Assembly: GCA_014239355.1 (NCBI GenBank)
Contig: JAAZYZ010000015.1
Coordinates: 1-53,907, forward strand
Reading direction: 5' to 3'
Source of the DNA: Fidelibacterota bacterium
GTDB taxonomy: Bacteria; Marinisomatota; Marinisomatia; SCGC-AAA003-L08; TMED6
DNA: 53,907 nt
The position numbers and the translations under genes are program-made. Of this stretch, positions 19,490-29,508 are shown piece after piece (positions within the stretch are counted from its first letter, which is position 1; each line of letters starts with the position of its first letter). Below the pieces are notes generated by a model, which was given only the letters and a program-made list of their open reading frames with translations, searched no databases and was not told the origin of the DNA.

Positions 19490-20475
19490 AAAAAGATTAC
19501 ATATTAATTACAGGGGCAGCTGGTTTTATTGGCTTTCACTTATCGTGTAGATTATGTAAAGAGGGATTTAACGTCTTAGGGATAGATAATCTAAACGCTT
19601 ATTATGACATTAATTTAAAGAAAAATAGACTAAAGATATTATCTGAAAAATATCCTAATAATTTTATTTTTAATAAAATTGACATAACAAACATTGATCG
19701 TTTAATGTCTATTAATGATGGTTATAAAATTTCTAGTGTTATTAATTTGGCGGCTCAAGCTGGGGTAAGGTATTCTATAGAAAATCCTAGAGAATATATT
19801 CAAACAAATATTCAGGGTTTTTCGAATATGTTAGAATTTTGCAAGCAATTTGATATTAACAATCTAATTTATGCATCATCAAGTTCTGTCTATGGTAATA
19901 ATTCAACTTTCCCATCAAAAGAATCAGATAAAACTGAGTCACCAACTTCATTATATGGTGCTTCAAAAAAATCTAATGAGTTAATGGCGTATAGCTATTC
20001 ACATCTTTTTAATATTAATACTATTGGACTTAGATTTTTTACAGTTTATGGCCCCTGGGGTAGACCTGATATGGCTCTATTTTTGTTTACAAAAAATATG
20101 ATTGAAAATAAAAAAATTAATGTGTATAATAATGGAAATCATTCTAGAAGTTTTACGTATGTTGATGATATTATTGAAAGTATTACTAGACTATACAAAA
20201 AAGTTTCAAAAGATACTAAAACTGGTTCATATAATATATTTAATATTGGTGGTGAAAATTCTGTAAAATTAATGAACTACATCGAAGCAATTGAAAAAGA
20301 ATTAGATATCAAAGCAAATATAAATTTTTTACCTAAACAACTTGGAGATGTTGTTAAATCAGAAGCAGATTCAAGCTCTTTAGAGCAGTTTATTTCGTTT
20401 AGACCTACAACTACAATTAAGCATGGAATTAGACAATTTATTAATTGGTACCAAGATTATTATAATATGAGCTAG
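19486..20475 (+). CDS. UDP-glucuronate 4-epimerase-like SDR
   Basis: An extended SDR starting ILITGAAGFIGFHLS. GIDNLNAYYDINLKKNRL is typical of the UDP-glucuronate 4-epimerases (CapI/LpsL type), as is LAAQAGVRYSIENP. SSSSVYG and YGASKKSNE supply the catalytic serine and YxxxK. It would interconvert UDP-GlcA and UDP-GalA; UDP-GlcA can come from the dehydrogenase at 27223. The start is a TTG overlapping the preceding stop (TTGA), a coupled start parallel to the GTGA and ATGA overlaps elsewhere in this operon. Confidence 0.87.
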   Translation: MKKDYILITGAAGFIGFHLSCRLCKEGFNVLGIDNLNAYYDINLKKNRLKILSEKYPNNFIFNKIDITNIDRLMSINDGYKISSVINLAAQAGVRYSIENPREYIQTNIQGFSNMLEFCKQFDINNLIYASSSSVYGNNSTFPSKESDKTESPTSLYGASKKSNELMAYSYSHLFNINTIGLRFFTVYGPWGRPDMALFLFTKNMIENKKINVYNNGNHSRSFTYVDDIIESITRLYKKVSKDTKTGSYNIFNIGGENSVKLMNYIEAIEKELDIKANINFLPKQLGDVVKSEADSSSLEQFISFRPTTTIKHGIRQFINWYQDYYNMS

Positions 20476-20507
20476 TATTAAAATTATTCTTAAAAGAATA
20501 AAAAGTA

Positions 20508-21746
20508 TTGAACAAAATATACAATCTAGTTAAAAAAAATAAGCTAGAAAAAATTATTGAAAATTTTTTTTCTCTTTCTATTTTACAGATAGCTGTTTAC
20601 GGATTCAAATTAATTACAATTCCTTATATCGCAAGGATAATAGGATTAGAGAAGTTTGGAATGATTGCTTTTGCAGCATCTTTATGTAATTTTTTTATTA
20701 TATTTGTAGACTATGGATTTCATTTAAGTGCTGTTAAAGATATAGCTAAAAACAAGGATGATTTACAAAAAGTTAATTTCATTTTTACTAAAGTATTTTT
20801 TTCTAAATTAGTACTTTTATGTTTTTCTACTATTCTTTTTTTATTAATAATTTTTTCAGTTCCAATATTTCAATCAAATTATATTGTTTATATATTTTCT
20901 TTTTTTGTTGTTATAAATAACTTGATTTATCCACAGTGGTTTTTTCATGGTATTGAAAAAATGAAGTTTATTACCATTTTAAATGTATTTATTCAAATTT
21001 TATATTTAATTAGTATTTTTACCTTTATTAAAACTGAGTCAGATTACATATATATACCTATGTTATTAGGGATATCAACATTTTTAATTGGTATTATTTC
21101 TATGATCATTATATTCAAACAATATAATGTGCGTTTTGTAAAAGTAACTATTAATGATATTAAAAATACTCTAAATGATGGTAAATATATTTTTGTAAAT
21201 CAGTTTTTCCCTTATATATACAAACATAGTGCTGTTATTATATTAGGTGTTTTTGCTCCTTTAACAAGTGTTGGATTATATTCAGCTGCAGAAAGAGTAG
21301 TAAATGTATGTACATTATTGATAAAAGCATTATCTAAGGCATTTTTCCCACATCTATCACACTCTTATGACTCATTTAAAATTTTTAGTAGAACTATAAT
21401 TTTAACTTCTATATTTATGTTAATTTTACTAGTATTATCTTCAAAAGCAATTTTTAATGTTTTATATCCAGCAGAATTCAAAGATGGTATTAATTTACTT
21501 TATATAATGTCAACAGGATTATTTTTTATTGCACTTTATGATTGTTTTGGAACAAATGGATTAATTCATAAAAATAAAGAGAAATTATTAATGAAAAATA
21601 CAATATTTGCATCAAGTATGGGTTTTATATTATCATGGGCTCTGATTTATTATTTTCAAGAGTTTGGTGCAGCAGCTAGCGTTTTAATTGGAAGGGCAAT
21701 GATGGGAATTGGTGTTTTTTACTTTTATAGAAAAATAACTTCATAA
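20508..21746 (+). CDS. wzx: Wzx-type polysaccharide flippase
   Basis: A 412-residue polytopic membrane protein with about 11-12 hydrophobic helices. The N-terminal region PYIARIIGLEKFGMIAFAAS is the usual opening of oligosaccharide flippases of the MOP superfamily (PY-x-x-R-x-LG-x-x-x-FG). It would flip the lipid-linked repeat unit across the inner membrane. The only plausible start is TTG at 20508; there is no clear ribosome site before it. Its neighbours, a polymerase, glycosyltransferases and a kinase/co-polymerase, complete a Wzx/Wzy pathway. Confidence 0.9.
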   Translation: MNKIYNLVKKNKLEKIIENFFSLSILQIAVYGFKLITIPYIARIIGLEKFGMIAFAASLCNFFIIFVDYGFHLSAVKDIAKNKDDLQKVNFIFTKVFFSKLVLLCFSTILFLLIIFSVPIFQSNYIVYIFSFFVVINNLIYPQWFFHGIEKMKFITILNVFIQILYLISIFTFIKTESDYIYIPMLLGISTFLIGIISMIIIFKQYNVRFVKVTINDIKNTLNDGKYIFVNQFFPYIYKHSAVIILGVFAPLTSVGLYSAAERVVNVCTLLIKALSKAFFPHLSHSYDSFKIFSRTIILTSIFMLILLVLSSKAIFNVLYPAEFKDGINLLYIMSTGLFFIALYDCFGTNGLIHKNKEKLLMKNTIFASSMGFILSWALIYYFQEFGAAASVLIGRAMMGIGVFYFYRKITS

Positions 21747-21775
21747 TATTTATTAATTAGGTATATATTTTAAAA

Positions 21776-23068
21776 ATGAATTTTAATAACTTTCAGACTC
21801 ATTCTATTCCTAAGGGATCTATTATTTTTATTCCAATTTATTTTATATTTGAAAGTTTTTCTGGTTATATGTTTGATAAAAATGGATTGGTATCATATTT
21901 ATTTGGTAGTTTTTGGGTTCTATATTTTATTTTTATGTATTTCAAAACAGGTATTTCAAAACAAAATTTCCCAATTATTGTTTTCTTATTATATTTATTA
22001 GTTAAAGTTTTAATGTCATCAAACATATTAACTTCAATTAATCAATATGCAACTTTATTTATTGCAATGTCTGTTTTCCCTGTTGCTTTTAAATATTTTA
22101 ATAATTTTAAAGGGTTTATTATAATCAGTAAGATATCCTTTTTATTTTTAATATTTTATTTATTAAATCTAGTTATTTCAAATTTCTTCTTAGAATCTTC
22201 ATTCAAGGGGTATTTTCTTGAAAATGATGAGACTGTTTGGCATACTGGTAATATTTTTACAAACGGTTTAAATTCTGTAGCATTTTTATCTGTAGCGGCC
22301 CCTATAATTATTCCTTTTATAAGAAGGAAAAGACAAAAAAAACTATATATAATTTTATTGATTATAGCTATAGTAACGGTCTTAATTTCCTTTAAAAGAG
22401 TTTCCATATTAGCAATTCCAACAGGTTATATGGTAATTTTATTTTTAAATAGAGATCTAATTAAAACTTCCAAATATATTATTTTAATGCTATTTTTTTT
22501 AATTGTAACATTTACAATGTATAGTAATATTATAGAACAACAATTTCAAGCAAGAGAACAAACTTTTACAAGAACGATCTCTTATGAGCCTAGGTATGTT
22601 GAAACAATATTAGTATGGAATCAAGCTTTGAGTTTTTCTTCCATATCTGAATCCTTATTTGGAAAGGAATTATTTAATTCTGTTAATAATTATGGTTTGA
22701 CAATAGATAAAAAAAGAATGATTCATGTAGATTATAATCAATTACTTCATGGAGCTGGTTTTTTAGGTTTATTTTGGTATTTATATATTCACTTGTATTT
22801 AATTAGAAAAATGAGGTTATATTCTAGTAATTCTCATTATTTAAATCAAATTTTATCTAATTCTACGGATGATAAAAAAGTTTTTTTTAAATATAGTTCT
22901 TCTATTTTTTATGCATTTATTATAGTATCATTATTTTTGTCTTTAGGCGGAGGTTTTCATTTGGTATTATTTAATGCAATTAAATACTTATTTTTAGGGT
23001 CCATTTTGGGTATATGGTACAATGTTTACACTAATAAAAATAATTTATTGAAAGATGTAGAGATATAA
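21776..23068 (+). CDS. wzy: Wzy-type O-antigen/capsule polymerase
   Basis: A 430-residue membrane protein with about 10-11 hydrophobic segments and one large periplasmic loop. Sequence identity in this family is low, so the call rests on topology, on the loop segment HVDYNQLLHGAGFLGLFWYL, which matches the polymerase/ligase pattern H-x-D-x-x-x-LL-x-x-G-x-x-G, and on the position directly after wzx. It would join repeat units at the periplasmic face. An O-antigen ligase is the alternative, less likely beside a Wzc-type kinase. Confidence 0.83.
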   Translation: MNFNNFQTHSIPKGSIIFIPIYFIFESFSGYMFDKNGLVSYLFGSFWVLYFIFMYFKTGISKQNFPIIVFLLYLLVKVLMSSNILTSINQYATLFIAMSVFPVAFKYFNNFKGFIIISKISFLFLIFYLLNLVISNFFLESSFKGYFLENDETVWHTGNIFTNGLNSVAFLSVAAPIIIPFIRRKRQKKLYIILLIIAIVTVLISFKRVSILAIPTGYMVILFLNRDLIKTSKYIILMLFFLIVTFTMYSNIIEQQFQAREQTFTRTISYEPRYVETILVWNQALSFSSISESLFGKELFNSVNNYGLTIDKKRMIHVDYNQLLHGAGFLGLFWYLYIHLYLIRKMRLYSSNSHYLNQILSNSTDDKKVFFKYSSSIFYAFIIVSLFLSLGGGFHLVLFNAIKYLFLGSILGIWYNVYTNKNNLLKDVEI

Positions 23069-23096
23069 TGACAAAATTTTTTTTTGGAGCATCAAA

Positions 23097-24035
23097 ATGA
23101 ATATATTATTTATTTCTAGCCGTAATACAAAAAATGGCATTTCTCCTATAATTAAGAATCAAGGAGAATCCTTAAAAACTCAAAATGTCAAGATAGATTA
23201 TTTTACTATAGAAGGTAAAGGTATTTCTGGGTACTTTAAATCAATATTGACTCTAAAAAAGCATTTAAAAAAACAAAAATATGATATTTTTCATGCTCAT
23301 TATTCATTGTCAGGATTTGCAGCTACTCTTTCTGGTTGTAGGCCATTAATTGTATCTCTAATGGGAAGTGATGTAAAAGCAAAATGGTATTTAAAATATA
23401 TTATTAAATTTTTTGAGTTTTTTTTCTGGAATAATACAATAGTAAAATCAATTGATATGAAAAATGAATTAGGTAAAGATAAGTATAGAGTTATTCCAAA
23501 CGGTGTGGATACAGAAAAGTTTAAACCAATAGATAAAAATGAAGCTTTAAATTTTACAGGATGGAAAAATAATAAAAAAAATATTTTATTTGCTTCTGAC
23601 CCCAACAGAAAAGAAAAAAACTTTAAGTTATTGAAAGATAGTATTAAATTAATAAACAATGATATTGAAATCCATTATTTAAAAAATATTGCAAACCAAG
23701 ATATTCCATATTACTTAAATGCGGCTAATGTTATCGTTTTAAGTAGTTTATGGGAAGGTAGCCCAAATGTAATAAAAGAATCTATGAGTTGTAATTGTCC
23801 TATTGTATCTACAAAAGTAGGGGATGTAGAATGGATCTTAGGTAATACAAATGGATGTTTTTTATCGTCTTTTGAAACTTTAGAATTTTCTAGAAAGATT
23901 ACTAAGGCTATAGAATATTCAATAGAGCATAAGAAAACAAATGGTAGAGATAGAATTATGAATCTTCATTTAGATTCTGTAAGTATATCAAATAAATTAA
24001 TAAACCTTTATAATAAAACTCTTGAGATCAGTTAA
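23097..24035 (+). CDS. GT4-family glycosyltransferase
   Basis: A GT-B glycosyltransferase of 312 residues. The C-terminal donor-binding half holds RVIPNGVDTEKFKP and the region SSLWEGSPNVIKESMSCN, the E-x7-E motif of family GT4. HAHYSLSGFAA lies in the N-terminal acceptor domain. It is a cytoplasmic or membrane-associated enzyme adding one sugar to the lipid-linked unit; donor and linkage cannot be read. The chain is about 50 residues shorter than many GT4 enzymes, the shortening being in the N-terminal half. Confidence 0.87.
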   Translation: MNILFISSRNTKNGISPIIKNQGESLKTQNVKIDYFTIEGKGISGYFKSILTLKKHLKKQKYDIFHAHYSLSGFAATLSGCRPLIVSLMGSDVKAKWYLKYIIKFFEFFFWNNTIVKSIDMKNELGKDKYRVIPNGVDTEKFKPIDKNEALNFTGWKNNKKNILFASDPNRKEKNFKLLKDSIKLINNDIEIHYLKNIANQDIPYYLNAANVIVLSSLWEGSPNVIKESMSCNCPIVSTKVGDVEWILGNTNGCFLSSFETLEFSRKITKAIEYSIEHKKTNGRDRIMNLHLDSVSISNKLINLYNKTLEIS

Positions 24036-24056
24036 TATTTTGAGGAATTAAATATA

Positions 24057-25139
24057 ATGAATAAGAAATTTTTATTTTACATTGGCCATCCTGCACATTT
24101 TCATAATTTTTCAATTATAGCTGAAAAATTATTAAAAGAAAACCATTCAGTATTATTTGTTGTTAGAAAAAGAAATATAGTAATAGATTTAGTGAAAAAC
24201 TCAAAATTTGATTATGTTTTTGTTAGTAATAAGAAAAAAGGCAGCTCAAAATTATCTCTGATTTGGTCTATTTTAAACAGAGAATTTGAAGTATGGAAAA
24301 TTATCAGAAAATTTAAGCCTGATGTTATGGCTGGCACAGATATTGTTATTACCCATTTAGGTAAACTTTTTAATATCCCAGCAATTGTTTTATGTGATGA
24401 CGACAGTTCTGTTGTTCCATTATTAGCATTTTTTGGCTTTAGATTTGCTACAGCGGTTGTTTGCCCAGAGGTCTGTGATATCAGCCCATATAATCATAAA
24501 AAAATTGGCTATTCTGGACTACAAAAATTAACTTATCTGCACTCCAATTATTTTTCTCCAAATAAACAATTAATTCAAGATTATATTGATACAAACCAAA
24601 AGTATTTTATGATTAGGGTAGTTAAGTTAACAGCTCATCATGACAAAGGGATATCTGGAATTAATAATAAAATTTTAGATAAAATTATAGACAAATTAAA
24701 TTCTTATGGAAAAGTTTATATATCATGTGAAAGAGATCTTCCTGAAAAATATAATAAGTATAAACTTAATCTCCCCTCTAATTTGATTCATCATGCAATG
24801 CATTATGCTAATTTATTTATCAGTGATAGTCAAAGTATGACTGTAGAAAGTTGTATACTTGGAGTTCCATCAATTCGATTTAGTGATTTTGTAGGTAAAA
24901 TAAGTATCTTAGAAGAATTAGAAAAAAAATATAAATTAACGTATGGAATATTACCTAATAATGAAGAGGAACTATTAAGTCGAATACAAGAATTGCTTGA
25001 AGATGATACTCTTAAAGATAAATGGATTTTAAAAAGAGATAAAATGTTAGATAGTATGGTTGATGTGTCTGAATTTATTTATGATACACTAAAAAAGTTT
25101 TCATCAAAGCAAACTAGAAAAAATAGAAAAAAACATTAA
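24057..25139 (+). CDS. DUF354 protein, glycosyltransferase-like
   Basis: A 360-residue protein beginning FYIGHPAHFHNFS, the diagnostic start of DUF354 (I-G-H-P-A-H-x-H-x-F). The fold is predicted to be GT-B, related to UDP-GlcNAc 2-epimerase and MurG-like enzymes; FISDSQSMTVESCILGVPS resembles the nucleotide-sugar binding region. No member has a well-established reaction known to me. Its place between a GT4 enzyme and a 2-epimerase makes a glycosyltransferase role in repeat-unit assembly likely. The C-terminal tail is lysine/arginine-rich. Confidence 0.75.
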   Translation: MNKKFLFYIGHPAHFHNFSIIAEKLLKENHSVLFVVRKRNIVIDLVKNSKFDYVFVSNKKKGSSKLSLIWSILNREFEVWKIIRKFKPDVMAGTDIVITHLGKLFNIPAIVLCDDDSSVVPLLAFFGFRFATAVVCPEVCDISPYNHKKIGYSGLQKLTYLHSNYFSPNKQLIQDYIDTNQKYFMIRVVKLTAHHDKGISGINNKILDKIIDKLNSYGKVYISCERDLPEKYNKYKLNLPSNLIHHAMHYANLFISDSQSMTVESCILGVPSIRFSDFVGKISILEELEKKYKLTYGILPNNEEELLSRIQELLEDDTLKDKWILKRDKMLDSMVDVSEFIYDTLKKFSSKQTRKNRKKH

Positions 25140-25140
25140 T

Positions 25141-26196
25141 ATGAAAATAGCATCTATAGTAGGAGCTCGCCCACAGTTTATTAAACTTGCTCCCTTATCA
25201 AATAAGATTAAACACAATCATGATGAAATTATCATTCATACGGGACAACATTATGATAAAGGGATGTCAAAAATATTTTTTTCTGAGTTAGGAATTTCTG
25301 AGCCTGATTATAATCTTAATATTAACCAAGGCAATCATGGCAGTCAAACTGGAAGAATGATTATTGATTTAGAAACAGTAATTATGAAAGAAAAGCCAGA
25401 TCTAATCATCATTTTTGGAGATACAAATTCCACATTAGCTGGCGCTATTGTAGGTTCAAAATTGCACATTCCTATAGTTCATATAGAGGCTGGTTTGAGA
25501 AGTTTTAATAAAAAAATGCCAGAGGAAATAAATAGAATTATTGCAGATCATTCATCAGACTATTTATTTGCTCCTACTCAAACAGCCATGGATAACTTAA
25601 AAGCTGAGAATTTGGCTTCTAAATCTTATCTAACTGGAGATATTATGGCTGAAAGTTTAAAGTATATAGAACAACAAATAATTGACACCAGAATATTAGA
25701 ACAGTACAATTTAAGTGAAAATAATTTTTATTTAATAACACTTCATCGTCCTTACAACGTAGATAAGCCTCAGATTTTATCTAAGATTTTTGAAGAAATT
25801 AGAAAACTATCTAAATTGGTTGTATTTCCTGTTCATCCAAGGACTAAACAGATAATAGAAAAAAATAATATCAAATTACCCAAAAACATAATATTAACTA
25901 ATCCAATGGGGTATATGAACTTTGTCCAGCTCCAATTAAATTCATATAAAGTAATAACAGATTCAGGAGGAATTCAAAAAGAAGCATATATGCTTAAAAA
26001 ACCATGCATCACTCTTAGGTCTGAGACGGAATGGGTAGAAACTGTTGATTCTGGATGGAATATACTTTTTAACTTACAAGATGAGAATAATTTAGCTGAA
26101 TTAATTGAATCATTTGAACCAAAAGGTCCTTATAAAAATTTATTTGGAGAGAATATATTAGAAAATATGAGTTCCATAATAGATAGTATAGGTTAA
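25141..26196 (+). CDS. UDP-GlcNAc 2-epimerase family (WecB/WbpI-like)
   Basis: A non-hydrolysing UDP-sugar 2-epimerase of 351 residues: SIVGARPQFIKLAPL, HTGQHYDKGMS, FGDTNSTLAGA, HIEAGLRSFN, and TDSGGIQKEAYML. In Pseudomonas, WbpI of this family converts UDP-GlcNAc(3NAc)A to UDP-ManNAc(3NAc)A, and the present locus encodes the four enzymes that make that substrate. The IEAGLRSFNKKMPEE segment resembles WbpI as I remember it. Plain UDP-GlcNAc epimerisation to UDP-ManNAc is the alternative. One base separates it from the DUF354 gene. Confidence 0.88.
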   Translation: MKIASIVGARPQFIKLAPLSNKIKHNHDEIIIHTGQHYDKGMSKIFFSELGISEPDYNLNINQGNHGSQTGRMIIDLETVIMKEKPDLIIIFGDTNSTLAGAIVGSKLHIPIVHIEAGLRSFNKKMPEEINRIIADHSSDYLFAPTQTAMDNLKAENLASKSYLTGDIMAESLKYIEQQIIDTRILEQYNLSENNFYLITLHRPYNVDKPQILSKIFEEIRKLSKLVVFPVHPRTKQIIEKNNIKLPKNIILTNPMGYMNFVQLQLNSYKVITDSGGIQKEAYMLKKPCITLRSETEWVETVDSGWNILFNLQDENNLAELIESFEPKGPYKNLFGENILENMSSIIDSIG

Positions 26197-26203
26197 TAGA
26201 TCT

Positions 26204-27226
26204 GTGGAAAATAGCATAGATAACTTTTTATTAGAAAAAATCAGGAAACATGTACAGCTAGATCAAAATAGTGCGATTTTATGTTCAAGTAACGTTAATG
26301 ATGTTTTAAGACAGTTAAAAGCTGATTCATTAGATTATGTTTTTAATTTAGAAAAAACAAATAATATTAGAAGAATAAATAAATTTCATAAATCAATTAA
26401 TACTCAGCTTAATCAAGGTGATATATACATATCATGTCTTGAAACATTAGAACAGAGAAGATTTAGAATTCAAAATAAAGTTTTTATAGGTTTCAAGACT
26501 ATTTTTCGTGTGCTGGATTTTACATATAAACGTGTAATTCCTAAACTTCCTATTTTTAAACAGATTTATTTTAATCTAACAAAAGGTAAAAATAGAGTTA
26601 TATCAAAAGCAGAAGCGTTAGGCCGATTAATATCCTGTGGATTTGAGATATTAGATTTTTTTGAGTATAAAAATCTATTTTATATAGTATCGAAAAAAAA
26701 TAAAGAGCCAGAATATAATATGAAACCTTCTTATGGGGTTCTATTTAAAATGAAAAGAATTGGATATCAAGGAAAAATGATTTATGTATATAAAATACGT
26801 ACAATGCATCCTTATTCTGAATATTGTCAAGAATTGATTATGAGAGAGAATAAGCTAGCCAAAAGCGGAAAAATTTTAAATGATTTTCGTATTACAACAT
26901 GGGGTAAATTTTTCAGAAAATTTTGGTTTGATGAATTGCCTATGTTTATTAATTTTTTCAAAGGAGAGCTAACCTTAGTTGGTGTAAGGCCTTTAAGTAC
27001 TAGTTATTTTCAAAAATATCCAAAGAAATTACAGGATTTACGTATTAAAACTAAGCCGGGGCTTCTGCCTCCATATTATGCAGACCTCCCACAAAGTTTT
27101 GACGAAATATTATTAAGTGAAGAGAAGTATCTTGAAAAGAAACTAAAGAAACCTTTTGTAACAGATCTAAAATATTTTTATTTGGCTGTCACAAACATTG
27201 TTTTTAAAGGAGCTAGAAGTAAATGA
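26204..27226 (+). CDS. Initiating bacterial sugar transferase with unusual N-terminal half
   Basis: Residues about 175-340 form the catalytic domain of polyprenyl-phosphate sugar-1-phosphate transferases: KMKRIGYQGKMIYVYKIRTM, then FRITTWGKFFRKFWFDELPM, and GELTLVGVRPLS, with the conserved DELP. The first 170 residues lack the usual N-terminal membrane helix with KR-x-x-D-x-x-x-S and hold a soluble-looking region ending in AEALGRLISCGFEI, which reminds me of the end of a methyltransferase-like fold. It should place the first sugar-phosphate on undecaprenyl phosphate. The start is GTG at 26204, and a 4-base ATGA overlap links it to the next gene. Confidence 0.85.
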   Translation: MENSIDNFLLEKIRKHVQLDQNSAILCSSNVNDVLRQLKADSLDYVFNLEKTNNIRRINKFHKSINTQLNQGDIYISCLETLEQRRFRIQNKVFIGFKTIFRVLDFTYKRVIPKLPIFKQIYFNLTKGKNRVISKAEALGRLISCGFEILDFFEYKNLFYIVSKKNKEPEYNMKPSYGVLFKMKRIGYQGKMIYVYKIRTMHPYSEYCQELIMRENKLAKSGKILNDFRITTWGKFFRKFWFDELPMFINFFKGELTLVGVRPLSTSYFQKYPKKLQDLRIKTKPGLLPPYYADLPQSFDEILLSEEKYLEKKLKKPFVTDLKYFYLAVTNIVFKGARSK

Positions 27227-28566
27227 AGATTACAATTATAGGAACTGGATATGTAGGGCTTGTAACTGGAGTATGTTTTTCTTCAGTAGGGCATAAAGTT
27301 ATTTGTTTAGATATTGATAAGGAAAAAATCAATAATTTAAACAAAGGAATCTCTCCTATTGCTGAGCCTGGTTTAAATAAAATTATCAGAAAAAGTCTTG
27401 ATAATAGAAGTATTTCATTTTCATCTGATGTAAAATATGCTATTTCTCAAAGTGATATTATTTTTATTGCTGTTGGTACACCAATGAATAAAGATGGGAG
27501 TTCAAAACTTGATTATATCTATAGTGCTGCAGAAGATATAGGAAAACATATTGGAGACAAAAAAATAGTCGTTACAAAATCTACTATTCCAGTAGGTACT
27601 ACATATAAAGTAAAAGAGATTATAAGTAAGCATGTAATGAAGAGAGATAAAAATATTACATTTAATATTTGTAATAATCCTGAGTTTTTAAAAGAAGGCA
27701 AAGCTGTAGATGATTTTATGTACCCTGATCGTATTGTGATAGGTTTAGATAATATAAGAATAAAAGATAATTTAAAAAGATTGTATAAACCATTTTCTGT
27801 CAAGCATGATAAATTAATTTTTATGGATATTTTGAGTTCAGAATTAACTAAATATGCTGCAAATGCGATGTTAGCTACAAAAATATCTTTTATAAATGAA
27901 CTATCTAATATATCAGAAATAGTAGGTGCAGATATTAACAAAGTAAGATTGGGTATTGGTTCAGATTCTAGAATTGGTTACGAATTTATTTATCCTGGGA
28001 TAGGTTATGGTGGAAGTTGTTTTCCTAAAGATATTCATTCTATAGTCAATTTTTCTGAAAAACAGGGATACTCTCCAAGTATTTTGAAAGCTGTAAATAA
28101 AGTAAATGTTGAGCAAAGAAAACTTTTTTTTGATAAATTTTTAAATAGATTTAAAAATAAGAATAATTCATTAGAAGATAAATGCTTTGCTGTATGGGGA
28201 TTATCTTTTAAACCTGAAACAGATGATATGAGGGAGGCTCCGAGTGTTTATTTTATTAAAAACATTATCAAGTTTGGAGGGAAGGTTTCTGTTTATGACC
28301 CTGTAGCCATGGATAATGCTAGGCATCATTATTTTAAAAATATTGATATTAACTATGGAAAAAATAAAATGGATATTTTAGATGGTTGTGATGCTCTGAT
28401 TCTTATCACAGAATGGTTAGAGTTTAGAAGCCCTGATTTTAAAGAAATTAAATCTAAATTAAAAAATCCAATATTATTTGATGCTAGAAATCAGTTCAAT
28501 AAGAATACTATGTCTAAAAGAGGAATTGAATACCACCAAATTGGTGTTCAACTATTTAAAAAATGA
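27223..28566 (+). CDS. ugd: UDP-glucose 6-dehydrogenase
   Basis: A 447-residue dehydrogenase: Rossmann motif IIGTGYVGLVTGVCFS, catalytic cysteine C266 in GYGGSCFPKD, and the C-terminal UDP-binding region with WGLSFKPETDDMREAPS. This is the standard UDP-glucose dehydrogenase type, distinct from the WbpA-like enzyme at 15578. Its product UDP-glucuronate can feed the 4-epimerase at 19486 and the decarboxylase at 40705. It is coupled to both neighbours by 4-base ATGA overlaps. Confidence 0.95.
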   Translation: MKITIIGTGYVGLVTGVCFSSVGHKVICLDIDKEKINNLNKGISPIAEPGLNKIIRKSLDNRSISFSSDVKYAISQSDIIFIAVGTPMNKDGSSKLDYIYSAAEDIGKHIGDKKIVVTKSTIPVGTTYKVKEIISKHVMKRDKNITFNICNNPEFLKEGKAVDDFMYPDRIVIGLDNIRIKDNLKRLYKPFSVKHDKLIFMDILSSELTKYAANAMLATKISFINELSNISEIVGADINKVRLGIGSDSRIGYEFIYPGIGYGGSCFPKDIHSIVNFSEKQGYSPSILKAVNKVNVEQRKLFFDKFLNRFKNKNNSLEDKCFAVWGLSFKPETDDMREAPSVYFIKNIIKFGGKVSVYDPVAMDNARHHYFKNIDINYGKNKMDILDGCDALILITEWLEFRSPDFKEIKSKLKNPILFDARNQFNKNTMSKRGIEYHQIGVQLFKK

Positions 28567-29507
28567 AAATTTTAGTAATAGGAGGTGCTGGCTACATTGG
28601 ATCTCATGTAACATATGAGTTATGTGATAATGGTTATAGTGTGATAGTAGTTGATGATTTAAGCACAGGGTTTATAGAAAATGTTGATATAAGAGCAGAG
28701 TTTATTCAAGGTTCATATACCAAATTAGATTCTAAAATATATAAAGAAAGTGATTGTGTAATTCATTTAGCAGCCTTAAAAGCTGCGGGAGAATCAATGG
28801 AAAATCCAATAAAATATTCTAAAAATAATATAATAGATTCAATTATGCTAATTAATTCATGTATTCAACATAATGTTGAAAAATTTATTTTTTCTTCTTC
28901 TGCTGCAGTATATGGTATACCAAAATATTTACCCTTAAATGAAAATCATCCATTGAAACCAATTAATTATTATGGGTACACTAAAATGGTGATTGAAAAT
29001 CAATTGTTATGGTATTGTAAACTTAAGAGTTTAAAAGTTGCTTGTCTTAGATATTTTAATGCAGCTGGTTATGATATAAAAGGTCGTATTACATCGAAAG
29101 AAAATAATCCTCAAAATTTAATACCTATTGTTATGGAGGTTGTTTCTGGTGTAAGAAATGAATTATATGTATTTGGAAATAACTATAAAACACCAGATGG
29201 GACCTGTTTAAGAGACTATATCCATGTAAATGATTTAGCAGTAGGTCATATAAAAGCAGTTGAAAAACTTAATTATGAAAATCAAATTATTACAAATTTA
29301 GCAACAGGTAAATCTCATTCAGTGATGGATGTGATTAATCAGGCTATTAGATGTACAAACAAAAAAATCAATTATACAATTTCTAAAAGGCGGTCAGGAG
29401 ATCCTGCTGCTGTTTATGCAGCTTCAAATAATATTTTGAATTATAAAAATAAATATTCTGATTTAGAGACTATAATAAAAACAACATGGGATGTGTATAA
29501 GAAATAA
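28563..29507 (+). CDS. galE: UDP-glucose 4-epimerase (GalE-like)
   Basis: An extended SDR of 314 residues: VIGGAGYIGSHVTYEL, VDDLSTGF, FSSSAAVYG, YYGYTKMVIEN (YxxxK) and LRYFNAAGYD, all GalE-type. It interconverts UDP-glucose and UDP-galactose (or the N-acetyl forms). It is slightly shorter than the common 330-340 residues. It is the last gene of the plus-strand polysaccharide operon and converges, with one base between stop codons, on a minus-strand gene. Confidence 0.9.
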   Translation: MKILVIGGAGYIGSHVTYELCDNGYSVIVVDDLSTGFIENVDIRAEFIQGSYTKLDSKIYKESDCVIHLAALKAAGESMENPIKYSKNNIIDSIMLINSCIQHNVEKFIFSSSAAVYGIPKYLPLNENHPLKPINYYGYTKMVIENQLLWYCKLKSLKVACLRYFNAAGYDIKGRITSKENNPQNLIPIVMEVVSGVRNELYVFGNNYKTPDGTCLRDYIHVNDLAVGHIKAVEKLNYENQIITNLATGKSHSVMDVINQAIRCTNKKINYTISKRRSGDPAAVYAASNNILNYKNKYSDLETIIKTTWDVYKK

Positions 29508-29508
29508 T

